A stretch of DNA of 6,932 nucleotides from an uncultured Clostridia bacterium (GTDB taxonomy: Bacteria; Bacillota_A; Clostridia; TANB77; CAG-508), in NCBI GenBank assembly GCA_949747745.1, contig CATKFT010000104.1, positions 1 to 6,932 of the forward strand, given 5' to 3'. Position numbers and translations under genes: made by a program. The notes below the pieces were generated by a model. It made no database searches and was not told where the DNA came from. It saw only the letters and a list, made by a program, of their open reading frames with translations. Positions 1 through 5,236 of the stretch are shown here, in pieces; positions within the stretch are counted from its first letter, which is position 1, and the number at the start of each line of letters is the position of its first letter.

Positions 1-133
1 CTTTTTGATATTGTTCTAAACTAATTACCACTAAATCTTTTTTGTTTTCTCTTTTTACTATTATTGGTTCTTCTATATTATCTACTTCATTAACTGTAGC
101 TTCAAATTCTCTAACTGTAATTTCTCTTTGCAT
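1..133 (-). CDS. Phd/YefM-like type II antitoxin, N-terminal part
   Basis: This gene starts at an ATG at 133 and runs off the left edge of the window, leaving 44 visible residues. The sequence begins MQREITVREFEATVNEV and continues with EEPIIVKRENKKDLVVISLE, ending in QYQK. This fits the Phd/YefM antitoxin N-terminal fold, in which a short helix lies over a DNA-binding sheet and a 'PIIVxR...VVISLEQY' strand pair is typical. Family members bind their own operator and neutralise a RelE/YoeB/Doc-type toxin, usually encoded just downstream, which here would lie outside the window. A GGAAGG ribosome binding site lies about 10 nt upstream of the ATG and an extended -10 element precedes it, so it is probably transcribed separately from scpA. 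The assignment rests on the N-terminal pattern alone, and the partner toxin is inferred. Confidence 0.72.
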   Translation of the reverse strand, partial: MQREITVREFEATVNEVDNIEEPIIVKRENKKDLVVISLEQYQK

Positions 134-159
134 ATTTTCACATCCTTCCTATATCTCTT

Positions 160-165
160 ATTATA
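160..165 (-). promoter_or_regulatory. Extended -10 promoter for the antitoxin gene
   Basis: Read on the minus strand this is TATAAT preceded by TGG, giving a TGn-TATAAT extended -10. No good -35 hexamer is visible 16-18 nt upstream, which is acceptable for an extended -10 promoter. It lies about 26 nt upstream of the ATG at 133, leaving a short leader with a GGAAGG ribosome binding site. Antitoxins of this type usually repress their own promoter, but I see no clear palindromic operator here. Confidence 0.55.
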
Positions 166-259
166 CCATAATTTAAAAAAATTTCACCCTATTTGTAAAA
201 ATTTCTATCACTTTATTTTCTAATCAATACTAATTTCTAACAACTAAGTAAAACTAAAA

Positions 260-1027
260 TCAACTTTTCAAAATTGTATTTCCCCTACTTCTTTCAACTA
301 CTATATCTCCAAATATTTCCTCTTGTGTAGCTGTTACTTTATCTCTTCTTGTTAATTCAAGAAGTCCTGAAAACGCTGTAACTACTTCTACTTTATTGCA
401 TTTTGATAATGTATACATTTTATTAAATACAAACCTTGGTTTTCTTAGTAATTCTTTAAACATCTCTTTTACTTTGCTTGCAACAGTGTATGTATCAGAT
501 ATTGCTATTTTCTTTATGTTTTCTGCATTCTGATTTAATCTTACTTTATTTCTTTCTATTATGCTTTTATATAATTCTGGCATTAATTCTTTTGTATATT
601 CTTTTTCTAATTTCTGTTTTGGAAGTTCAATATTTTCTTGTACTTTAAACAATCTATTAGAAAAATTTATATAATTTTCCTTTAATCTTTTTGTAATCTC
701 TTTATATCTTTTATATTCAATAATCCTTGCAATTAATTGCTCTTCTGTTAATTCTTCTTCATCTTCTACTTGCTTTGGTAATAATCCTTTTGATTTTATA
801 TATAAAAGAGTTGACGCCATAATTAGAAACTCACTTGCAATTTCTAAATTCATTTCTTCTGCTTTATTAATAAATTCTATATACTGATCCGCTATTTCAC
901 TTATTTTAATATCATAAATATCCATTTTGTTTTTATCTATTAATGTTAATAATAAATCTAATGGTCCTTCAAAGTTTTCTATTTTTATGGCATATTTATT
1001 GGTTTGTAAAGTTAATACATTTTGCAT
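260..1027 (-). CDS. scpA: Segregation and condensation protein A (ScpA kleisin)
   Basis: ScpA is the kleisin subunit of the bacterial Smc-ScpA-ScpB condensin. It bridges the Smc head domains and recruits ScpB dimers for chromosome compaction and segregation. The 255-residue product has usual family length. The hallmark N-terminal motif FEGPLDLLLTLI is at residues 19-30, followed by the helical Smc-neck-binding region (IYDIKISEIADQYIEF, then a 'SEFLIMASTLLYIKSK' segment). A charged middle leads to a C-terminal winged helix at about residues 175-250 (VVTAFSGLLELTRRDKV...EEIFGDIVV), which binds the Smc cap. The ATG at 1027 is supported by AAGGAAG about 6 nt upstream, and the gene ends in TGA. 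scpB often follows scpA directly; here the next gene is an antitoxin, so scpB must be elsewhere. Confidence 0.95.
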   Translation of the reverse strand: MQNVLTLQTNKYAIKIENFEGPLDLLLTLIDKNKMDIYDIKISEIADQYIEFINKAEEMNLEIASEFLIMASTLLYIKSKGLLPKQVEDEEELTEEQLIARIIEYKRYKEITKRLKENYINFSNRLFKVQENIELPKQKLEKEYTKELMPELYKSIIERNKVRLNQNAENIKKIAISDTYTVASKVKEMFKELLRKPRFVFNKMYTLSKCNKVEVVTAFSGLLELTRRDKVTATQEEIFGDIVVERSRGNTILKS

Positions 1028-1101
1028 TGTTTTCTTCCTTGTATAATATATTTAGGTTTTTTAATGGATTTTACCTATAACCTATTTATCATTTCTTTTT
1101 G

Positions 1102-1290
1102 CATCTTCTGTATTATAGTATTTATACTTTTTATTCTCATCTTCTGTATTATTGTATTTATATTTCTTATTCTCATTTTCTGTATTATTGTATTTATATT
1201 CCTTATTCTCATCTTCTGTTATTGTATTTATATTCCTCATTCTCATCTTCTGTATTATTGTATTTATATTTTTTATTCTCATTTTCTGTA
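1102..1290. repeat. 36-bp tandem repeat (minisatellite) between recX and scpA
   Basis: Five tandem units lie at 1102-1137, 1138-1173, 1174-1209, 1210-1243 and 1244-1279, followed by a partial unit at 1280-1290. On the plus strand each starts CAT(C/T)TTCTGTATTATTG and ends in TTATTCT or a close variant. Four units are 36 bp; the fourth is 34 bp, having lost an AT. On the minus strand one 36-bp unit encodes a 12-residue repeat close to EDENKKYKYNNT, but the 34-bp unit breaks the frame and a stop lies just upstream, so no intact gene remains. The whole 371-bp gap 1028-1398 holds this repeat, the scpA leader and AT-rich DNA; I see no RNA gene. It may be a relic of a low-complexity reading frame or a non-coding minisatellite. 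Confidence 0.85.
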
Positions 1291-1398
1291 GATGTTTAGT
1301 CTATATCTTTTTCCTTCTTCTTCTTTAAAGTAATATATTTTCTGTTTTTTATCTTAATAAATTATTGTATATTTTAATTTCATCTAATACTTATTTTA

Positions 1399-1851
1399 TC
1401 ATTCATCTAGTGCTTCTTTAATATTTTCTTTATTATATCCTTTTTTTATAAGATATATCTTTATTTCTTCTTCATCCATTATTTTTTGCTTCTTTTGAAC
1501 AATATTTAATATAGATTTTAATTCATATTCTTCTAACTTTCCTTTGTTTTTATATATATAATCTTCTATTTTATCTTTATCTATCCCTTTACTCAGTAAT
1601 TTATACTGTATTTCTTTTATAGATAGATTTCTCAAATTTATAAACTCTAGGACAGATTTTTCTATATAATCTTCATCTCTTAAATATCCTGCTTCTTTTA
1701 CATCTTCTATAATATCACATAAAATATCGTTTTGTATAGTATTTTGAAATTTATTTTTAACTTCATACTCTGTTCTTTTTTTATACATAATATATTTCAT
1801 TACTCTAGTCTTTTCTTTATCAAATTCTTCTAATGAATACATTTTTTTCAC
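1399..1851 (-). CDS. recX: Regulatory protein RecX
   Basis: RecX binds RecA filaments and modulates, usually inhibits, their extension and recombinase activity. The product is about 150 residues and lies directly downstream of recA, the classic position. It is made of helical three-helix repeats typical of RecX: an N-terminal segment (AMKYIMYKKRTEYEV-like, here starting VMKYIMYKKRTEYEVKNKF), a central 'DIIEDVKEAGYLRDEDYIEKSV' type block with the family signature YLRDEDY, and a C-terminal 'IKIYLIKKGYNKENIKEAL' block. Length is at the short end of the family. The frame opens at GTG (1851), with an ATG three codons later at 1842; upstream is only a weak AAGAAAAGA ribosome binding site, so either start is possible and translation is probably inefficient. 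It ends in TGA. Confidence 0.87.
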   Translation of the reverse strand: MKKMYSLEEFDKEKTRVMKYIMYKKRTEYEVKNKFQNTIQNDILCDIIEDVKEAGYLRDEDYIEKSVLEFINLRNLSIKEIQYKLLSKGIDKDKIEDYIYKNKGKLEEYELKSILNIVQKKQKIMDEEEIKIYLIKKGYNKENIKEALDE

Positions 1852-1949
1852 ATCTTTTCTTATTTTATTACTATATTTTTTACTCTACCTCTTTACTTTA
1901 TGTAAAACATTTAAATATTATCAATATTCCATCTAACATTATTTAGTTT

Positions 1950-1983
1950 AATGAAAGAGGGCACTATTTTGCTCTCTTCCATT
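1950..1983 (-). terminator. Imperfect hairpin between recA and recX
   Basis: Positions 1950-1963 and 1970-1983 form a 14-bp inverted repeat with a 6-nt loop, starting 10 nt after the recA stop. On the minus-strand RNA the left arm AATGGAAGAGAGCA pairs with TGCCCTCTTTCATT, with one G-U pair and one A-C mismatch. Weaker flanking complementarity (AACATT...AATGTT) lengthens the stem. No U-run follows, so it is not a strong intrinsic terminator. It could stabilise the recA mRNA 3' end or reduce read-through into recX. Confidence 0.5.
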
Positions 1984-1992
1984 ATTAAATGT

Positions 1993-3040
1993 TTATTCTT
2001 CTTCATCCTTATTATTTTCTTCTTCTCCTAAACTTTTTTCAAAAGCTTGCTCAAAATTATTTCTTATTTTTTGTTCAACATCTGCCATTATATTTGGGTT
2101 ATCTAGTAAATATTTCTTTACATTTTCTCTACCTTGGCCAATTCTTTCTCCATTATAACTAAACCAAGATCCACTCTTTTCTATTATGTCTAAATTTACA
2201 CCCATATCTAATATATTTCCTTCTTTTGATATTCCTTTTCCATATACTATGTCAAATTCAGCTTCTCTAAATGGTGGAGCAACTTTATTTTTTACTATTT
2301 TTACTTTTGCCCTACTACCTACAACCTCTCCATCTTGTTTTATTGTTTCTGTTTTTCTAATATCCATACGAACAGATGCATAAAATTTTAGTGCTCTTCC
2401 ACCTGTTGTTGTTTCTGGATTCCCAAACATAACTCCTATTTTCTCTCTTAATTGATTTATAAATATTAGAACTGTTTTAGATTTATTTATTGCTCCTGCA
2501 AGTTTTCGTAATGCTTGTGACATAAGCCTTGCTTGTAATCCCATATGTGAGTCTCCCATGTCACCATCTATTTCTGCTTTTGGAACCAAAGCTGCTACAG
2601 AATCTACTACTATAACATCTAGAGCTCCACTTCTTATTAAGCTTTCTGTAATTTCTAATGCTTGCTCTCCTGTATCTGGTTGTGATACTATTAAATTGTC
2701 TATATCTACTCCTAAATGTTTTGCATATACTGGATCTAATGCATGTTCTGCATCTATAAATGCTGCTTCTCCTCCTAATTTTTGTGCTTCTGCTACTACA
2801 TGTAATGCAAGTGTTGTTTTTCCGTGATGATTCTGGTCCAAATATTTCTATTATTCTTCCACGTGGCACTCCTCCTATTCCTAATGCAATATCTAATCCT
2901 AATGCACCTGTTGGAATTGCCTCTATATTCATTGCTTGAAATTCCCCAAGTTTCATAACTGATCCTTTACCAAATTGTTTCTCAATTTGTCCCATTGCTG
3001 CTTCTAATGCTTTCTTCTTTTCTGAATTTTCTGTATTCAT
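1993..3040 (-). CDS. recA: RecA recombinase, read with a +1 frameshift in the Walker A motif
   Basis: RecA is the ATP-dependent strand-exchange protein and the co-protease that triggers LexA self-cleavage. The ATG at 3040 has AGGAGG 6 nt upstream. Residues 1-72 run in one frame to GPESS; one extra C (minus strand, position 2824) then breaks the frame. Skipping it gives G73-KTT, completing the Walker A motif GPESSGKTT at 68-76, and the rest runs uninterrupted to TAA at 1993. The result is 348 residues, normal for RecA. Also visible are the catalytic E98 region ([10 protein letters not shown]), Walker B (DVIVVDS, 141-147), loop L1 ([18 protein letters not shown]), loop L2 starting [20 protein letters not shown] with Q196, and an acidic tail ending KDEEE. 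No other damage is seen. The zero frame continues for 87 codons of non-RecA sequence. The site type recurs twice in pepV, which argues against simple pseudogenisation. Confidence 0.93.
2821..2827 (-). other. +1 frameshift site TCA-C-GGA in recA
   Basis: On the minus strand the codons read TCA CGG AAA in the zero frame. The RecA frame is restored only if C2824 is skipped, giving TCA GGA AAA (Ser-Gly-Lys of Walker A). The extra base is not within a homopolymer, although a run of five A follows GG. The zero-frame codon at the slip is CGG, a very rare Arg codon in this window. No stop codon lies at the site, so it differs from the prfB type (CUU UGA C). It could be true recoding, a mutation or a sequence error. 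Confidence 0.8.
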
Positions 3041-3062
3041 ATGTAACCTCCTAATTTTATTT

Positions 3063-3076
3063 AAAACGTTTGTTTG
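3063..3076 (-). promoter_or_regulatory. SOS box (LexA/DinR operator) of recA
   Basis: The minus strand reads CAAACAAACGTTTT. It matches the Gram-positive DinR/LexA consensus CGAACRNRYGTTYC at 12 of 14 positions, with differences at the second and last bases. It lies just downstream of the -10 element and upstream of the ribosome binding site, where bound LexA would block transcription start. This agrees with recA being DNA-damage inducible in Firmicutes. The match was made by eye. Confidence 0.72.
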
Positions 3077-3083
3077 TAAATGT

Positions 3084-3113
3084 ATTATATATGTTTCTAT
3101 TTTTATTTGTCAA
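3084..3113 (-). promoter_or_regulatory. recA promoter, SigA type
   Basis: On the minus strand TTGACA (3113-3108) and TATAAT (3089-3084) are separated by 18 bp, both perfect consensus hexamers. A-rich DNA upstream of the -35 could act as an UP element. Transcription would start near 3076-3078, within or at the edge of the SOS box, and the AGGAGG ribosome binding site follows at 3052-3047. Confidence 0.85.
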
Positions 3114-3155
3114 TAGTTTTTTTAATTTTTTTTACATTTCTATCTTTTTTAAACT

Positions 3156-4184
3156 TTATTTACTATTTCTTTTCTTTATTTTTTCTATATCTTCTTTAGA
3201 AAGTTTCGTACATTTCATTATAGTTTCTATATCCATTTTTTCTTCTATCATTTCTTTAACAATACTTTCAATTCCCTGTGTTATTCCTTGTTGTATTCCT
3301 TGCTCTAACCCTTGTTCTAGTCCTTGTTCTAGTCCTTGTTCTAGTCCCTGTTCTAGTCCTTGTTTTATCCCCTTTTCTATTCCTATTTTTAATCCTTTTT
3401 CTTCAGCATATGCTAATTTTGAAGCCTTTTCTCTCATTGCCTCATATCTTTTATCTATTATGTACCTCAATTCTTTGTTACTTAGTATTGCTTCTATCTC
3501 CATTATTGCCTCTATAAATATTTCATCAATTTCTTTTGCCATTTGTATTAACCCCCAATCTTTACTATCTATTATAGCGAGCCACGCTTCTAATTTATTA
3601 TTTATCTTTTGTACATTTCTTCTAAATTTAGGTAATTCTATAAAATGATATTTAACATATGGAATTAATTCATAATCCCTATTATTCTTTTGTACAGTTA
3701 TCGTTTCCTTATGATATTCAGGTGTTTTGAATAAATTAAAATTTAATATGTTTATTAAAATTACTTCTTTTAATTTCTCATAATTTTTTCCAGGACCTAA
3801 TTGATTTGCTATAAGCCATCCTCCATAATATGTACTTCTTTTAGCTATTCCTAAGTCGGGTTCTAACTGCATTTCGATATTTACAACTTTTTTATCATCT
3901 ACAGTCGCTTTTATATCTATTCTTGACCATTTATCTTTTAGTTTTGTAAAACCTAAACTTGCTTCTGGAATAATTTCTACCCTCGTTATTTTTATATCTA
4001 ATATTGCTTCTAAAAATGATATTAAATATTTTTCATTTCCTTTTCTACTAAAAAATATTTTAAAAACAATATCATTTTTTATTGTTTTATCATGTTTTGT
4101 TATATCAATCTTTTGCTCATCCATTATATTTTTTAATACTTCTTCATATGTTTCTTCCTTTTTGATATTTGTTTCTTTGTTCAT
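3156..4184 (-). CDS. Rpn family PD-(D/E)XK nuclease / putative transposase
   Basis: Rpn (PDDEXK_2, YhgA-like) proteins are PD-(D/E)XK-fold DNA endonucleases; Escherichia coli RpnA-E promote RecA-independent recombination, and related proteins are often annotated as transposases. This 342-residue protein has the family N-terminus (KHDKTIKNDIVFKIFFSRKGN at about 30-50, 'LISFLEAILDIKI'), a nuclease core with D90 in RIDIKA and E104/Q106 in NIEMQ, then the 'STYYGGWLIANQLGPGKNY' and 'VILINILNF' segments. Residues 264-303 are tetrapeptide repeats G-(L/I)-x-Q, a feature of Rpn C-termini, followed by a short helical tail. The ATG at 4184 has a strong AGGAGG 7-8 nt upstream. The gene is intact, with 115 bp containing the recA promoter between it and recA, and no terminator is visible there. 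A role in recombination beside recA is only inferred. Confidence 0.87.
   Translation of the reverse strand: MNKETNIKKEETYEEVLKNIMDEQKIDITKHDKTIKNDIVFKIFFSRKGNEKYLISFLEAILDIKITRVEIIPEASLGFTKLKDKWSRIDIKATVDDKKVVNIEMQLEPDLGIAKRSTYYGGWLIANQLGPGKNYEKLKEVILINILNFNLFKTPEYHKETITVQKNNRDYELIPYVKYHFIELPKFRRNVQKINNKLEAWLAIIDSKDWGLIQMAKEIDEIFIEAIMEIEAILSNKELRYIIDKRYEAMREKASKLAYAEEKGLKIGIEKGIKQGLEQGLEQGLEQGLEQGLEQGIQQGITQGIESIVKEMIEEKMDIETIMKCTKLSKEDIEKIKKRNSK
3276..3395 (-). repeat. 12-bp in-frame tandem repeats coding G-(L/I)-x-Q
   Basis: The C-terminal part of the Rpn gene carries ten 12-bp units coding residues 264-303. The first two (GLKI, GIEK) and third (GIKQ) are diverged, five are GLEQ (3300-3359), and the last two are GIQQ and GITQ. 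The GLEQ units are nearly identical in DNA, close to GGACTAGAACAA on the minus strand, so recent expansion by slippage is likely. Copy-number change would stay in frame and only alter the length of this glycine/glutamine-rich helical linker. Confidence 0.88.
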
Positions 4185-4645
4185 TTATATTTCCTCCTAT
4201 ATTCTATCATAGTATGTTTTAAAAATAAACATAAATGACAATATTTTTTAAAATAATTTTCAAAAGTAAGTAGAATTCCCCCCTTTCTTTTATTTTATTA
4301 TCTTAAATCTTAATTTGGAAATATATTTAAACTTTAGATTTTAAATTCAAGCTTTGATTATAACTTTTCTTATGAAATAAATTAATTGAACTAAATTTTT
4401 AAATAAAACTTCCTCCCGTTAAAATTAAAATTGATTATTTGATAATTGTCTGATAAAACCTTACTTTATGAAATTAACTTTAAATTACAACTATTATATT
4501 ATGTGTTTTGCCATTTGTAAATACATTTATTTATATTTTTTAACCTAATATAAAATAATTATGTAAAATTTTGCTTGTATTTATATTTTCTCCATGCTAT
4601 AATTAATTTGTATTAACCAATAAAGGTACTTTGAAAGGAGATTTT
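4185..4645. other. Divergent AT-rich intergenic region
   Basis: This stretch separates the leftward Rpn gene from the rightward 162-residue gene. At its left end are the Rpn ribosome binding site (AGGAGG) and a weak possible promoter with TATGAT or TAGAAT about 20 nt before that site on the minus strand. At its right end is a clear promoter for the next gene. The middle (about 4260-4560) is very AT-rich with short C-runs (4279-4284 and 4413-4418) but no convincing reading frame, RNA gene, terminator or riboswitch that I can recognise. Confidence 0.6.
4575..4603 (+). promoter_or_regulatory. Promoter of the 162-residue gene
   Basis: TTGTAT (4575-4580) and TATAAT (4598-4603) are 17 bp apart, and the -10 is preceded by TGC, giving an extended -10. 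Transcription would start near 4610, leaving a short leader of about 35 nt before the ATG at 4646. Confidence 0.72.
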
Positions 4646-5134
4646 ATGTTTTTTAGTTTAACATTTCCTCTTGAAGAAGAGGTAAATTTTTCTAAGCTTG
4701 ATGCTAGAATCAAGCGGATTAATCGTTTCTTTAGATTGAAAGCAAATTTATGTGGTAAATCTCGTGCATTTGGAGTCCAATTGTTGTTACCAAGTGAAGA
4801 TTTGGAAAAAGACTTTTCTAATTACTATATTATTTTTAAATTCTTCAATCCTCATCGTGAGCCTCAGAAGAAATTAGAACTTATGTATAGTATTGGTAAT
4901 GACAAATCTTTGTATTTAAAATTGAGACTGGATGTATGCACTCTTTCCTTTATCGCTAGCCTTCCACTTAATTCTGTTACTTTTTCTCATGATAAGCACA
5001 ATTTAAATATCTCTATAGATTTTTCTGATGAACATCAAAAATCTGTTAAATCTTATATAGATATGCTTACTAATGATATAAAGAAAAAGGAAGAAGCAGC
5101 AGAAAAAAAGGCTAAGGAAAAAACAAAAAAATAA
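4646..5134 (+). CDS. Unrecognised 162-residue protein with lysine-rich tail
   Basis: I do not recognise this family. The frame can be opened at TTG 4631, but that codon overlaps the AAAGGAG ribosome binding site; the ATG at 4646, 5 nt after it, is the likely start. The product begins MFFSLTFPLEEEVNFSKLD, has a basic patch (RIKRINRFFRLK, residues 21-32), a central region with alternating strands (YYIIFKFF, SLYLKLRLDVCTLSFIA, NLNISIDF), and a tail of mostly Lys/Glu/Ala at 145-162. There is no signal peptide or membrane segment. The mixture of strands and short helices suggests a small soluble, perhaps nucleic-acid-binding, protein, but that is a guess. Codon 24 (4715-4717) is CGG, the only CGG in the window that must be read in frame to keep the protein going. 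Its own promoter and a terminator make it a single-gene unit. Confidence 0.8.
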   Translation: MFFSLTFPLEEEVNFSKLDARIKRINRFFRLKANLCGKSRAFGVQLLLPSEDLEKDFSNYYIIFKFFNPHREPQKKLELMYSIGNDKSLYLKLRLDVCTLSFIASLPLNSVTFSHDKHNLNISIDFSDEHQKSVKSYIDMLTNDIKKKEEAAEKKAKEKTKK

Positions 5135-5146
5135 AAAACTATCTTC

Positions 5147-5177
5147 GCCTACTTGAATGAACTTTATTCAAGTAGGC
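5147..5177 (+). terminator. Intrinsic terminator after the 162-residue gene
   Basis: A perfect 12-bp stem (GCCTACTTGAAT with ATTCAAGTAGGC, 7-nt loop) starts 12 nt after the stop codon and is followed by ATATATTTTAA, an interrupted U-rich tail. It should end most rightward transcription before the dipeptidase gene. Confidence 0.82.
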
Positions 5178-5236
5178 ATATATTTTAATAATTCTTTTAC
5201 TTTAGAATATACTATACTAATGAAAGGATTGATTAT

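Noticed and set aside
260..1027. CCG on the plus strand in scpA (near 888) as another CGG codon
   Set aside because: On the minus strand it is split between codons (GCG GAT), so no CGG codon is read. The same holds for AAC GGA in spoVG and TGC GGA and CTC GGT in pepV.
1102..1290. CRISPR array, because the repeat unit is 36 bp
   Set aside because: The units are directly adjacent with no spacers and no dyad symmetry; this is a tandem repeat, not a CRISPR.
1022..1299. Plus-strand hydrophobic reading frames across the tandem repeat
   Set aside because: They are built of repeated Phe/Ile/Leu/Tyr codons from the T-rich complement of the 36-bp repeat, lack a ribosome binding site and overlap the scpA start.
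2821..2827. prfB-like programmed frameshift with stop codon and internal Shine-Dalgarno
   Set aside because: No stop codon is at the slip site, and none of the three sites has a consistent purine-rich element 3-5 nt upstream; the shared feature is CGG-A instead.
1993..2841. The C-terminal part of recA as a separate gene starting near 2841
   Set aside because: The only upstream start is a TTG in the out-of-frame stretch, giving [10 protein letters not shown] with no ribosome binding site; it would destroy the first half of Walker A. The exact junction with the upstream frame shows one gene with a +1 shift.
3070..3648. Plus-strand hydrophobic frame antisense to the Rpn gene
   Set aside because: It is the complement of Lys/Glu-rich Rpn codons; the Cys/Ser/Pro repeats come from the G-L-E-Q tract and there is no start signal.
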